This document shows positions 1 to 13,305 of a DNA stretch of 64,000 bases, piece after piece. The notes beneath the pieces are model-generated. The model was given only the letters and a program-made list of their open reading frames with translations, was not told the origin of the DNA and did no database searches. Source of the stretch: Datnioides undecimradiatus (lineage: Eukaryota > Chordata > Actinopteri > Lobotiformes > Datnioididae); contig WARS01002804.1 in assembly GCA_008933995.1 (NCBI GenBank), forward strand, positions 248,001 to 312,000, read 5' to 3'. The position numbers and the translations under genes were made by a program. Every line of letters starts with the position of its first letter. The stretch's first letter is position 1.

Positions 1-66
1 AGCGGAGGCGTCAGGCTGGGTGTGTGGACGGAGGAGGTGTGGAGGACGGCGGTGGGAGAGAGGGGA

Positions 67-100
67 GTGTGTGTGTGTGTGTGTGTGTGTGTGGGGGGGG
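67..100. repeat. (GT)n microsatellite followed by a G run, in the vgll2 5' leader
   Basis: About 13 GT units (67-93) run into a poly-G stretch ending at 100. It lies 176 bp upstream of the vgll2 start codon, so it is probably in the 5'UTR or core promoter. I see no TATA box in the 275 bp available. Confidence 0.9.
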
Positions 101-275
101 TCCCTTCAGAGCGACCGGCCGCTGTCCAGTGCGTTAAAAGAGCGCAGCGCAGCGCAGCAGAGACTCTCCCCGCCGTCCACTCCGTCCTTCACCGCCGGGA
201 TTAATGTCTCCTCTCCGTCTGAACGGACCCGCTCTCCCTAAATGAAGCTTGGCTCCTCTCCGTGATTTCTTCGCC

Positions 276-3200
276 ATGAGCTGCCTGGATGTGATGTACC
301 AAGTGTTTGGACCTCAGCCTTATTTCAGCTCCTACAGCCCCTACCACCACCAGGTACGGATCCGGCTCTGACTGACCCGTCGTGCGCTCACTTTGGCTCC
401 GCGGCGCACTTTTTATCTGCTTAACGCGGAAAACTTTGACTCTCAGGTGTGGAAGCGCAGAGGCGCGCGGATTAAAACTTGCAAACACGCGAGATTAAGT
501 ATAATCCGCGCAGCCACGAGTCACAGACACTGAATATATAAAAGTTTATTAATCTCTTACTCCACTTTTTTATCCTCTGTATGTAAAGAAACACGTCAAA
601 CACGCCGTTAATCAACACGCGGACCGTAGGGGCGCGGAGGAGCTCACCCGGTGCGCAACGCTTTACATAAGAAGCGAATGAAAAACTTCATTTTACCGTG
701 GAAAATGAATAAATACGGATAGAAATACAATGAAAGTCACGGAGAATTTCAGAGAACACACTTCAGCGACGGAGAGCTGTTTGTTTGCTTCGTCTCTGGA
801 GTTAAAAGAGGAGAAAATGTGCATTTACTGCTCCTTTTTAAAAATAATAATAATCACATGCGCTTTTATTAAAGGCGAAACTCTTACATCCTTCCCTCAG
901 CTGGCTGTTTTGATTTTGACGAAGCTCTGAAAGAGGTTTTATAGAGTTTTATATTTTTAAAAGTAGACAAAACCTAAAGTTTCAGTCGTTTTGTTGTTAA
1001 AAGCTGTAATTTGTTTTAACTCTTGAAACCATCTTTTACATGTCTCGCATTTGCCGTCCTATTAAAACACACGAAAACTCATTAAATCCCCTTTTTCCTG
1101 CCACGCGAGTGTCTGTGCGACTTCGCCGCTGCGCCTGAGCAGTCTGAGCGCCTTTAAGACGCGTTAAAGGTCCTTTTTAACCTCTCCCTCTCTCTCTTTA
1201 AAACCTCTCGGTCAACACGCAGCAGGCATATTTCACATAGTGCCAAAACTCACTTGGTCCGTCAACCAAACAGACCCGGGATCAGCCAGAGCTCACACTG
1301 CAAACCACGGTTTTACCCATAATTACACCAGTTACATGCAAACACGTTATGGGCCGTGAGTGTGTTTGGTTTATCTAATGCATTTTGTTGTTTAATATCA
1401 ATTTGATGTACTTTTATAATGTTTTAAAGTGACTATCTTAAAGCAGGACTTTAATTTCACATGACTGAGTTAAAAACAAAGTAGAAGTTTGCAGGTTTTT
1501 CAGACGGAGTGAGCGTCTGCTGCACAAATATCATATCTGAGCGACGTCAAAAACAACCGCGGTGCTCCACACGTTAATACATCCATGCACTGCAGTTTAA
1601 ACAGTGCTACGGTCGTCAGTGAACGCAGCGTTTGACTTTTAATGGCAGCTAATCTCACCCAATATCAGCAGGCGTGCACCATGAGCACAGCATTGTTTTT
1701 TAATTTTCAAATTAAAAGCCACACCCTTTGGTAAACAGTGAGGTGAAATGTGCATTTATACGTCAGTTTGTGCATGAATAGACGGATTTTACCTCCTCGT
1801 GCACGCTCTAAAAACACCATATTTGTGAGGTTTGGGGGTCAAATGTGACATATCGGGTTGAAATTTGATCCGAAATTCAGAAAAAAGATCATGCAACTCT
1901 TTAAAATCTCTGCAAAGTGAGCGTGTGCAAACAAGACGCTGGATGAATACACAGTTTTATGGCGCGTGACATATAAATCTTGCACGTCTTTCCACAGAAA
2001 CTGGCCTTGTATTCAAAAATGCAAGACCCCCAGGACAGCGGCAGCCGGCTCGGCCCCGCGGGCCACCCGGCGATCAAGGAGGAGGACAAGGAGCTGCCGC
2101 CGGGAGCCGAGTACCTGAGCTCCCGCTGCGTCCTCTTCACCTACTTCCAGGGGGACATCAGCGCCGTGGTGGACGAGCACTTCAGCCGAGCCCTCAGCCA
2201 CACGACCCCGTACCCCGCCTCAGGCAGCCACAAGGCCGTAAGAGGTGTGTGTCTGCGTGTGTGTGTGTGTGTGGTTTCCCTCAGTGTGTGTGTGTGTGTG
2301 TGTGTTATCCACAGCTTTATTTTGGGAAATTCTGCCATGTTTGTGCACAAATCTCTCAAATCTGCAGCAAAACCATCTCCCAGGATTCAGTAACTTCGTC
2401 CTGGTCTCTTGTAGATTCACACCAGGTGAGGTTCAGTTAAAAGTTAACATGCAAACACATAAAAACCAGATATTAAAGGAGGAATGCAATGACAGGGGAA
2501 GGTTATCTGTGTGTGTGTGTGTGTGTGTGTGTGTTTCACATGTTACCGGCAGCAAAGCGAGCGCGTTCCGTTTCAGTGTCCGTTTGCTCTCCGCCGCCGT
2601 GCTTGATGGAAACGTGAAGTGTGACTAAATGATGGTGTGGATAACCAATGGGAGTATTGACATTATTTTAATTCGCTGCACGGTTAAAAACATTTCTCTG
2701 TCATTTCATTTTTCTCGGGTTTTGCCAGTGAGTTTCTCTTTGGCGTCTCGTCGGCTGCTGATTTTCTTATTGTTGCTCTCCGTTAGCTAGAGCTGATGTA
2801 GTGGCTGATATAAAAAAAATATAAAATAGATGATAAAAACTTATTGTTTTTGGTCTTTTGGTGACTTTTTGTGTAATTTGTGCATTTTTTAACAAAAACC
2901 CAGCCTTAAACAAACAGAAAAAAGGGCAGTATTTTAAGTTTTTACTGCTCCTGAAGCTTGAACCGATCCCTCTGTGTTTGCAGAGGTTTACAGGAGTTTT
3001 GGTTAATGATTGCATCTTGAATACTTTGACCAACAGTTGGACAAAAGCACTTTTTTCAAAACAAAAGCATCCTTTCTCTGCAGCCTAATGAACTTTAATA
3101 TCGCATAATCTAATCTCTAATCCCATAAAACGTGACTTTAAAGTTGCGTTCACAGTTTGTTTTTTTTTTTAGTAATGTGTGTATCATTTCATGTTCATAA

Positions 3201-5249
3201 AAATGGCATAAACACCCAAAATGAGTCATTTTACAGCTCATTTTGGGTGTTTTCTGCTCTCAGAAGTGGCTCAGATGAATGATTATTGTTGGTTTGTGAG
3301 TTAAGCAAAATAAGAAATGGATTGGAAACATTTAAAATGAGGCGTTACGGCCAAAATATATGTTTTAAAGCTTTGGCTAAAACCAAAAAAAGTGGATCTG
3401 CTGGTAAGATCTTCTTTTAAATTAACCTTAAGTGCTCTAATAGTGAGTTAAATTCACTTAACGATCATATTTAGTGGACGTGAACGAGCTTCTTTAGTAA
3501 ACGTCTGGATCTCCGCCCTCACAGACGGATCATTCCCGATGAGCCAGAGAAGTTTCCCTCCGTCCTTCTGGAACAGCTCCTACCAGCCGTCCGTCTCCTC
3601 CACGCTGGGCAGCGCTCTGTCGGCTCCCCACACAGAGCTGCCCTTCCCCGGGGACCCGTACTCCTCCGCCTCCCTGCACAGCCACCTCCACCAGTCCAGC
3701 CCCGACGCCTGGCACCCGTCCCACCACCACCACCACCACCACCACCACCCTTACTCACTAGGCGGCGCTATAGGCACCCAGAGCTCGGCGTACCCGCGCC
3801 CCGGGGTCCACGAGATGTACGGCACCGCGTTCGACCCGCGCTACGGCTCCCTGCTGGTGCCGTCAGTGAGGCCTCATCACCGCCTGACGTCGGGCAGCTC
3901 GGTACCGGGGCCCAGCGGCTCGCCGTGTGACCTGGGAGGGAAGGGGGAGTCGGGGACGAGTTCGGCCTGGAGCGGCGCCTTCACCGGAGCCGGAGCAGAG
4001 ATCGGGCTCAACATGGACGCAGGTAACTTCAGGTTTTGCACATCAGGCTACAGCGTTTAAACTGTCCAATAGGAACGGAGAACAGAATGACATCACCAGT
4101 CTCCATTCAAATATACTGCAAAACATCTGCTGCGTGTTAGAATAACACTAGACCAGTTTGAGCAGTAAGCCAGGGTCTGTGATGCTGCACAGTTTTATCT
4201 GTTTTAACTACAAACATAGTTGCTAGGAGGCGGGGTTTCGCCGTGACCTTTACCAAGAGGTCACAAGCTGACTCAGACATCGAGGAAACACCCGGGAGCC
4301 ACAGCTCCAGGAGTTAAAGAGCAGTGGAACTGAAGTTTAGCCTGAGCACGGCTGTGGATTTGATGTTTAGGATGTGATCGTTCAGCCGGGTGAGAGCAGT
4401 TTCCACTCAGGCGTGAACGCACACGAGTCCTGCTCCTCACGAAGTGTGGAGGTCACTGGAAACACCACAGAACAAGAGGTTTTCTAAGACTGCGTCAGAT
4501 GGATGTTGATTAAAAGTAATTTAATAACAGCACAAGCCGAAAACTGGAAATGAGCGGCTTCTGATTGGGATTCGTCAATACTCAATATCTTAATGATTTA
4601 CTGCATTACCAAAGTTTTATATCAGCGTAAGAGAGCAAGCGTGGTGGAAACATTAGCTGTACCATCACCGCAGCTCTGTGTGTGGTCATTTCACCTCCAG
4701 CGGACGTGAAAAACAACGGGGCGAACAGTGAAAACTGAGTCAAACTGACGTTGTTCATGATTTACAAGAGGCTGGTTTGTAAAATGAGGATTTTCAGAGA
4801 CCATAAAGATTCATTTTCAGTGAAGTTGTTGTTGTTTGTCCGGGCCAAAGCTGAGCCAGCGCCTGTCTGTCAACAAGCGAAACAAATGATTTGATTTATC
4901 GTCTAATTATGTGACTGAACTTAAAGAAACTCGGCCAAACTCAACTTTAGAAGCATGAAAAACTGATTTTTGTCCTGTTTTTTTTACCCCCCTGCCTCAG
5001 ATCGACTTACCACCAGTGGTTTGAACCGACAAACCGACTGTCAGTCAGCACTTTAACACCAGCTGTCAACTTCCTTTTCTGCTGCTGTCTTCGCTTTCGT
5101 CCCCCTCGCCGCCTCGGGCGGACTCCTCCCGCCTTTTATCCGTTTTGCTAATCTTCCTCTCTTTCTTTCTCGCCTTTCTCTTCTTTTCCTCCTCTCCTCT
5201 CTCAGGTCTGCAGGCACAGGATAAGAGCAAGGATTTGTACTGGTTTTAG
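276..5249 (+). CDS. vgll2: Vestigial-like family member 2, complete, 4 coding exons, 288 aa
   Basis: Coding exons are 276-353, 1998-2244, 3525-4022 and 5206-5249; they sum to 867 nt in one frame ending at TAG. The protein starts MSCLDVMYQVFGPQPYF, the conserved VGLL2 N-terminus. Residues ~65-93 (YLSSRCVLFTYFQGDISAVV...FSRALS) form the Tondu domain, which in this family binds TEAD factors in the nucleus and directs muscle and craniofacial gene expression. Exon 3 carries the VGLL2 signature MSQRSFPPSFWN and a run of nine His (about 175-183). The C-terminus ends DKSKDLYWF. Exon 2 uses a weak-looking GTGTGT donor inside a GT microsatellite, chosen because it alone keeps frame with exon 3; a GTAAGA donor 7 nt upstream would truncate the protein. 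Teleosts have vgll2a and vgll2b, and I cannot tell which this is. The family call is very secure. Confidence 0.95.
2245..2305. repeat. (GT)n microsatellites at the start of vgll2 intron 2
   Basis: Two GT tracts (2245-2273, interrupted, and 2284-2305) begin at the exon 2 splice donor itself, so the donor GT is the first repeat unit. Length changes here alter the sequence right at the splice site. Confidence 0.9.
2508..2534. repeat. (GT)n microsatellite in vgll2 intron 2
   Basis: A perfect GT tract of about 13 units, 264 bp downstream of exon 2. No other feature is recognisable in the rest of this intron. Confidence 0.9.
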
Positions 5250-6319
5250 AGACCGCTGCGACTCTTCCAGCTTCCCCTCACACACCTCCCCCCCCCTCAC
5301 CTCACTCCTACTTCAGCTGTAGCCTCTTTTCCTCCACCTCTGCTCTGCTCTGTCGCTCTGCTGCTGTTATGGGGTGACTGACATGGGGAAACTGGTTCTT
5401 GGAGGGCTGTAACAGCTTCTGGTCTACTTGCAGCTCGGTGTTACGGCGGACTGTGCAGCAGCAGCAGCGGCGGCGGCGGTGGCGGCACAGCCCTGCTGAG
5501 CTGAGCGCCGACTGTGGATACAAAGCAAGCGTGGAAACAAAAGCGGACTCTCGGAGGAAAGCGAGAGAGAGAGAGAGTAAATCTTGGCGGACGTGGACAA
5601 AGACAAGACTCTTTGTGCTTCTGTAACAGGCAGGGACAACATTCCTAAAGTGGAAAAAGTCTGGGGACAGACGGACAGAGACACATGTGCCGTCGAACTC
5701 CAAAGACGAGCGCTCGAAGGACTTGGCAGGACTCGCCTCGCTGTGGGACAACTGGGAGTGTTATGGCTGGAGGAGAAAGCCGTGTTGGTGTTGAGGAGGC
5801 CGCACAGCAAGAATTTGGCAGGAGGAGTCCGAACGCTTTGGTTTACACGGACTTTTTGTTCAACGTCAGCTTGGGGGGGGGGGGAAAACAAAAACAAAAA
5901 AAAGCACTGTCGGTATTTTACGGACGTTAAATTAAACACTTTCGGATGGTTTTCAGCTGAAAACGCCAGATATTTAAGCCCCGAGTTCAGCGACGAACCA
6001 CTCCGGCTCCGTGTCGTGCACGAGCTCAGAGTGAGCAGACTGCGCGCAGAGCAACTTGATTCACGAGTCGATGTGCACGCTGTCGTCCCACAATGCAATG
6101 CACAAAAAGGAGATCGCAGAAACGCCGAAATGCAGGAAAACAAAACTGACACGTGTATACACAGTATACAGCAGAGCATACTGTCTATATGTAGTACGTG
6201 ATTGGGTTGCACTTGTCTCAGCAGGACGTTAAGCGTGGATTGCGGATGCGGATGACCACGCTGAAGATGTCACACGTCTCGGTTACATGCGGTGTATCTG
6301 TCGTTTCAGTCGAAATAAA
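5250..6319 (+). other. Probable vgll2 3'UTR
   Basis: This stretch follows the vgll2 stop codon and holds no convincing conserved ORF. It contains a (CAG/CGG)n-like tract near 5457-5485 and a run of about eleven G near 5874. The first canonical AATAAA downstream of the stop is at 6314. Inference only; no transcript evidence. Confidence 0.5.
6314..6319 (+). terminator. Candidate poly(A) signal AATAAA for vgll2
   Basis: Canonical hexamer 1,065 bp after the stop codon, followed by T/GT-rich sequence near 6385-6425 and 6465-6485 that could be the downstream element. Confidence 0.4.
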
Positions 6320-9300
6320 TTTATTGACCATGTTTCAGCCCGGAGAGTCGAAACTGTCCAAACTTAAAACATTTGCTGCTCAAATTTATGTTTTTTTTGC
6401 TTCTTTTCTCATTTTATATAGTTAATACTTTGGGGTTTAGTCAGACAAAATAAGCAATTTAAGGTTTTTTTTCCCAATTTTTTGGAAATACAACAGATTG
6501 ATTGACAGATAATAACATAATTGGTTGCTGCACTAATTTAAAAGTTATTCTAACAGTGACAGTTTGCAAGCAAGGTGTCAAAATGAACCACGCTTAGCTT
6601 CAGATGCGTTTTGACCTTCATGCAAATCGATGACACCTGTTCATTTTAGTTGTTTATCTCAAAATCTGTGTTCAACTGACATTTAAAGGTTTAAAAAAAA
6701 AGCTAATTTGGCACTGCAGCAGCTGAAAAACTGCAATTTCCCGCGTGCACGTTTCACGATTTAAGTGCCACACGTGCAGCCACGCACAGTGAATGTGGTG
6801 TCACAGGCTTGTAGTCAATGTAAAACTGTTTTATGGGTTAAATCAGGTGAACAGAGCCTTGAATCTGCTGCAGACACGATGAGGGTGTTGCAGCAGAGCA
6901 ATGCTAACAGCTAACACCTTTGTTCTGGACTTTTATGAAACATTATCTTATTCTTTAACATTATTTTAAAGGTTAGAGTTTAAACAATAATACATCTCGG
7001 CGACTGTGCCAACAAAACAAATGCAGACCTCGCACCAGTGGCTGCGGAGAGAGAGAGAGAGAGAGCGAGGGGAGGGGTCGCTCTGATGAATGAGGAGAAC
7101 GACGGCTATTTGAAGCCACTTGACTCCTTCTCTCCCTGCTCCCATGCAGCTGTCAACGACAACTGCTCCTCAACTCAGTGAAGACACGCACACGCGCGCA
7201 CACACACACAAATACACGCTCGTCCTTATCGCTCAGTGTGGACCACAATCTCTGGAGTTCTTTGTGCCACTTGAAAACACACCGGAGCAGAGACGGAGGG
7301 TTTAATTGCAAACGAATGAAAACTAAAAGTAAAGCCTCTGATTTGATTCTTTTATTTACTGAAACTTTTACTTTTTAAGTTGTGCTGTAAGAGCCTTTTA
7401 AACCAAAGCCCCCCACTGAACCCTGCAAGTTTGCATCTTAGGTCTCCAGTTCTGATTGCGCTGACATTATTTTAGAACTATATGAACCTAAAATACATTA
7501 CATATATTGTTTTACGAGGATATTATTATCCCTTTTATAAAAATAAAGCAATGCCATGAAGCCACGTAACACGATTTACACTATAGTTGAACAATTGTGT
7601 CTGAAAGTGGGGGAAAATGTACTCAAATGCAACTTTGAGGCAGCTGGTGTGAAGCATTTTTAATTTGGAGCTAATACATTAAAATAATTTATAAATATTT
7701 CAATCCACATTCCACTTAAAACCTAATAGTAATACGATTTAAGGCAGCGTTAGTAGTATTAGTATTGAACTGAACTGAGCATTTAGTACTGATCTACTGT
7801 GCTGTAACACAAGGAGAATGAATGTTACAGCTGCAAAACATTAAAAACAAGCAAACATATAGATGCAAGAAATCTGAAAATCAGCAGTTCATCTGTAAAG
7901 ACAAAAAGAAAAGATAACACTAGAGTGTGTCGGGTGAGGAGGTGCGCTCAAGAACCGGCTGCTGCTCTGGATTAAAAGCTTATAATATGAGTTTAAATGC
8001 TGATAAACTCCGAATGAAGCAATGAACCAAGCAGAGAGGCCTTCACACTAAAGAAGCCCAAGTTCACCCCCTTCAACCGTTTCTGACATAATACTGAACC
8101 AGCTGCTTATAAGAATGAACTGCTGCAGGTTCCCTTTGTAGAGATGTGATGAGATTAAAGGGTTCAGTGCTGGAAGGTGAGCACGGTGCTGCTTTAATGC
8201 AGCGGTGTTGCAGCTACAGGCCTTGGAGAAAAAAATCGTGGATCTGTGCTTTAGACAGAAAAAACGTGCAGACGATGCAGTTGTGTTTAACGTGTGGACG
8301 GCTTTACTTCTCTGATTTCAGCGTGTGCACATGGATCCAGCTCTGGAGAGGAAGAGGGCACACCTTGGCTGCTGCACCTGCTGGGAACTTGTCCTAGCAA
8401 CGTCCGTCTGATGCGGAGCAGCTTTAATCATTTATTTATCTGTTTATTTATCAGTGCGATGTTTTCCGACATGTTCTGCAGAGACTTGTCAACTGCCAGT
8501 TTGCAGATTTGTTGGTAGAGGTGTTAATACTGAGAAAAATCCCTGTATACAGAAGTTTATATCACAGCTTTTGATAAAATCCAATTAAGCAACGATTTAC
8601 AGACTAAAAACTAATCGGAAAAAGTCAGTTTTTGGTCAGTCTAGTGGATTAAATACGTGACCAATCGGTGCAGATCATTGCAGAAAGCTGCTTTGCAGTA
8701 TTGCTAGCAGTAGGCTAATTGTAGCTGTAGCTATCATAGCAAATACAAATATTATATACCATGAATTTAGCAAGCAGACGCAACTCTTTTTGTGTCAGGT
8801 AAACATGTTTCACGTTATTTGAATCCTCACAGCAGAATTTTACTGCGACTCGCCATCTCCATCATCGCCATGCCCTTCGTTAGCGCTGCGATGCTTCAAG
8901 GTCACTGTTGTCTTGTTGTGTTGCTGAATTCTTCTAATGCATCGGTAAAGCTTTTATAGGGGACGCTATGTTAACATAGTTTAATGCATTTTTTTTAGCT
9001 GTGAATGTCAACTCTGTGTAAACCCAATCCCATCATCTGAGGAATCTGTGGTTGATCTATTCACTCCCCGAACAATGAAACCAGCAGCACGACACAAACA
9101 TGGAGGAAGAACCAACAACATGTACGTAGCAGTTTAAAGCCGAGAGCTGCTGACGCATGAGATGATCTTTTGACATCAAATAACCTTTAAATACCGTGAT
9201 ATTTGCTTGTCCCAGTGCTGCATTTTTCTATAAATGCACTTAGCGGTGCACTTATTGCAGGAACCCACAATGTTAGGGCTTTAAACTTCAATTCCATGTC

Positions 9301-11396
9301 TTTTCTACTACACAGGCACAGGCCAGTGTGACCACCATGTTCTCACACCGTTTGACAGCACAGACGTCGTGGTTCCCCTCCATTATGATAGCAAGGCTTA
9401 ATCTGACAATCAGATCTTAGAGTTTGCTGCATAATCCATTCAGATACTTCATTTAGGACTGAAGTAGTGCATCCTATCTTTATGTTTATAAGAACTAGAA
9501 CAAAATGTCCTCATATGTATAAATGTCCTCGCAGCAGGTGTTCTGTCAGAGGTTGGTCCTCACATGTATACAAAGACACACACACACACACACCGTCCCA
9601 CTGTGCAATAGAGGGAGCATTTAGTGCGGGCCGGATCCTGCACTACTGGGACAACTGCTGTGATATAAGTGAAGGGAACAGAGGACACACACACACACAC
9701 CACAACTGTTAAAGATAAATTGTGAGCGTGTATGTGTCTTTATTGAAAAAGGCCCGGCTTCTGTGAAGAGGAAGCACATTAAAAAGACATATTCTGTTAC
9801 CGTTAACACAAGTAGTTTAATCTGAAACATGTCTCCTATCTCTGTGTATCTCTGACAGACTGACTGAACTGAATGGCGTCAGTCGTTTCGTGTATACTTT
9901 GCGATCGCTTGCACATTTATGAGTAAGATCATACCTCAAAATGTTGTGAACAAGTTGTTTTACCTTTATACATTTAATTATGTATTTTATAAGACTGAAT
10001 AACCTAAAAAATAGCTGGTATTTTACTCCTGTTGGACAGATTTTGAGTATAAAGTAGCATAAAATGGAAAAGCTCTATATCTCCAGAGGGAAATCAAGCT
10101 AAGTAGCTAATTGGTTACTTAAGTATAGTAAATGTACTTGTTACTTTCCACCTCCAAGTACTGTCGTGTGTAAAATCGACATTTTCTTCGATATAAAATC
10201 CATAAAGTGTTGCTCAGATTGGAAAATAGGCTGTTGTCCATTATTTTGAAGGTTGGTGGATCAGTTTTTGGAAAATCTCTCTGCACATGTGGAAGTGTCC
10301 TTGATCAACAAACCCAAAATTACTCTTGATGAGCTGACCAGAGCTAAGAAAAGAGAAAATGTCCTGGAAGAGTCGGCTCCAACTCTCCGTGAAAAAGAAA
10401 AACACATCCAGTTAGGTGGAAGGAATTGTGTTGACTTAACTTGAACTTTTCAATTTCATGTTCAAATCAAATCTTGTTTTTCAAGGTGAGGAACCAGACC
10501 TCCTCATAGTAGATGGCCACCAATGGATGTCTGACAGCTCTTGACCCTGTTTCAGTGGACGTTGGAGGCCACCAATGTTTTTATTGCTTTGTGAAACTCT
10601 AGTTTCTCCTCAATTCGAGTACACAAACATGATCACCCACATGACCTGGACTTGACAGATGATTTTTCCACCATGTTTGATGTCATGACACTTGAAAGCT
10701 TTGAGTCATCAGTCATAAACCTGCAATATGACCTGTAGAGATTGTTAGTTTTCTCTCTTTTGATCCTTTTTATCAGTTTTCCTCAAAAAAAAAAAAAAAA
10801 AGCCAGGTTTTTACCGGATACGAGGCGCAAACGCTGGATTTATTGGCTGGAAACTCAAGACATTCTTGTAGATTTTCATAATGTCTCCTGGCTACCGTTT
10901 AATGAAGACCATCAAGGGGGGCTTTTTCTCTGTTGCAGGCAATATTACCACGAAATAATACAGACTAGTGGGTTAATCTGACGAGTTTCGGAAAACTTGG
11001 CACTGAAAACCAAACTGTGTCACAACGGGTGCAACACAAATGCAGGAGACTAGACTACTTGCAGTAAAAAAACAGATTTAATCCAAAACAGTGCACACAA
11101 AGGACAGTTTAACGAACTGGCAAAGAACTAAGGAAGTGAACTGGTATATAAAAGGTGCAAAGAGAGGCTGATTATGCAATGAGATGACAATGTGGAAACC
11201 CAAGGGTAAATCAACAGGTGAGCAAGAAAACTGTTGGGAAACACAAGACAGGAAGCAGAACAAAGAAGTCTTTCAACATAAAACAGGAAACTAAAGGACA
11301 ATGAACCAAAAACTGAAAAACAAACTGAATATTTTTAATTCAAACATCAGATCTACTTTGTTTTACAGATCTAAAATATAGAAAACTACTACTAAC
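6320..11396. other. Intergenic DNA, no gene recognised
   Basis: I found no ORF with recognisable protein similarity or splice structure. Visible content: a GA-rich tract near 7049-7066, a CA-rich tract near 7190-7212, CA tracts at 9576-9593 and 9688-9701 inside a GGTCCTCACATGTATACAAAG-type repeat common in fish, a fragment of the AGTACTTGAGTA-type dispersed repeat at about 10125-10158, and a poly(A) run at 10786-10802. A 63-codon ORF at 10253-10444 (KITLDELTRAKKREN) is charged, but I cannot assign it. Confidence 0.6.
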
Positions 11397-11740
11397 GTGC
11401 TCAAAAGACAACTGACATTCATCAACCACTCCCTGCAACAGCTCCTGAGAAGACGCTGGCCAGATACCATCGCTGACATCAACCTGCACCAAGCAAGAAC
11501 CCAGAAATCTTCAAATTAGGAGGAGGAAGCCCACACACATTCAACTCAGGAAGCAAAATCAATCAATCACCATAGAGGCATGAGCGGTTGAACCCACCAT
11601 GCAGGAGAAACAGAGGAAGAACCAGAACCTGGAACCACCTGGTGAGAAGCACAAAAACAAGAGAAGAGAAGACCAGAGAGGATGGAGGGCTTATGTTCCT
11701 CGGGGATTATAAAAGTGATTTAGTATTTTGTCCTTTCCTT
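11397..11740 (+). mobile_element. Decayed non-LTR retrotransposon, 3' part of the reverse-transcriptase ORF
   Basis: Frame at 11403 reads KRQLTFINHSLQQLLRRRWPD, then TIADINLHQ and a stop. It resembles the well-known LINE ORF2 segment of the form LQTFINxCLRRILxIxWPDTISNxEL. After a frameshift, the segment near 11588-11655 reads LNPPCRRNRGRTRTWNHLVRS, matching the downstream LNPQGKRKRGRPxxTWRR motif. At least one stop and one frameshift separate the two, so this is a dead copy. I cannot fix the clade. Confidence 0.75.
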
Positions 11741-12739
11741 TAATAAAGAATGGTCCAGTTTACTTAGCATTTAGAGAATTCGACCAGCTCTCATCATGGC
11801 TGCCAATTTGAAACCTCTGGATCTGGACTCTGTTTCAAGCTGCAACAGAAGGACACGGCCGACCTCGTAACAACTTAGCTCTGACTCTAACAATAGAGCG
11901 TACCTGCTCTGTGGTGGGTAAGCAAACATGGGAAAAGATGCTAGCAGTGATCACGAGGCCCCTGGTTGTGTTTTAAACAATAAAAATACTGTAATTCAAA
12001 ACAGACATTCCTGTACAATCTATTCAGTTTCTTGGAATAAGTAAAAAACAACAACATGCATTGGTCTAGATCTGTTAGACTGAGGTGGCAATGAAAACCA
12101 AGAATGCATCAACGGCCATCTTTGATTGGATTGATCGGGACAGGAAATAGTCATTAGAAGAATGGCTGAAATTATATTTATAAATACATTAAGAAGCATG
12201 AAATGGTCGTAGGTTGCACGCTACTTAGCCGTCTTCAAGGGAAAACAAGGACAAATCATTGACGAATGCATGATTAAATGTGGTTCAAGCATCATTGAAC
12301 TCGAAGGAACGTGATTCTCGATAATCACAAGGTTGCCGTCAAAACAACTTCACAAAGTACAACGAACTGTTTGGATGAATGAGAAATGGCCTTAAGACAT
12401 CTTTAAAGCTCCAATCGTACCTGTTTATTTTTCACACAGGGTCTAGTGGAAGCTATATAGGGATCGTACCTTCAATATCAGGTCATTTTGAACTGAGTTA
12501 TCTCAGATGAAAGGCTATGAGCTGGCATCAACAGACTCTGCAAGACAGCAGCAGCATCCTCAGTACCCACCAGCATCTCCCATGGTTATTCTTGTGCTGT
12601 TTTCACCAGTTGTGAATCAGTTGGGTTCTTGTGTTTGGGTCGATACTGATCAGGGTGGGCAACAGGCTCAGCTGAAGTTTCAGGTCAAAGTCACCTGTGC
12701 AGTGTTTGAGCATGACCTCCAGGGCTTTCTTCAGGGCTT

Positions 12740-13305
12740 TTACTTGTAACGAGTGGCCTCAGTTCCTTGGTTGGGTCATCAGGAAGATCAGACTCTTCCT
12801 GTCTGAGCTTGCAGAGCAACTCCTGGTACGGGCCCTCATCATATCTTACATTGACTAATGCAGCTCCCCACTCGCTGGTGTCCTCACATGCACATTCAAA
12901 CCACTGCAGCAGCGTGTCAAACAACCCACGAAAGCCCACGTCACCCCTCTGTTCAGATCCCTCCATAATGCTTTACCAAACTGCATCTAAACCAGCTCTT
13001 GGCTACGTCAACCCCCGCATTCAGGTCTGCACTCCACCCTGCTCTCTAGGTTCAGCCGATGAAATGAGCCTACACAAGACAATCTAGCTTCCAAACTTCA
13101 TACGATCCGCAGAGTCCCACACAATACTCAAGAAGAAGCTCAACACCATGCACCACCAGATTACACCAATATCCTGTTAGACTAATGTCTTTGCACTGGT
13201 CTGCAGTGTTTTCTCCTTCTCTAGATCTTTGCTTGTGTTGTACTTATTCCATAATGTACATCACTTTGGATAAAAGCATCTGCTAAATGAAATGGTAAAT
13301 TATTA
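12740..13305 (+). mobile_element. Decayed L2/CR1-like LINE, 3' end of ORF2 plus tail
   Basis: The frame at 12781 reads RKIRLFLSELAEQLLVRALI, then ISYID, a stop, and CSSPLAGVLTCTFKPLQQ. This is the fish L2/CR1-clade ORF2 C-terminal pattern (LVxALVISRLDYCNSLLAGLP...IKPLQ). It continues into HVTPLFRSLHNALPN. The 3' end at about 13260-13300 carries the diagnostic tail TTTGGATAAAAGCATCTGCT followed by AAATGAAATGGTAAA. An internal stop and 5' truncation show it is inactive. Confidence 0.8.

Noticed and set aside
2238..2243. GTAAGA as the main donor of vgll2 exon 2
   Set aside because: It breaks the frame into exon 3. The GTGTGT donor at 2245 restores KAVR-DGSFPMSQRS, as in known VGLL2 proteins. 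Kept only as an alternative donor in the findings.
3519..3758. Minus-strand Gly/Val-rich ORFs
   Set aside because: Antisense shadow of the His-run exon of vgll2.
5424..6212. 262-codon minus-strand ORF and a 205-codon plus-strand ORF over the region after vgll2
   Set aside because: They overlap on opposite strands, have Ser/Cys/Thr- or low-complexity-rich composition, no recognisable motif, and lie in the probable vgll2 3'UTR. Chance ORFs in stop-poor sequence.
10253..10444. 63-codon charged ORF (KITLDELTRAKKREN)
   Set aside because: Looks coding-like but has no recognisable family, no splice partners and no extended frame. It could be a transposon scrap; not enough to call a gene.
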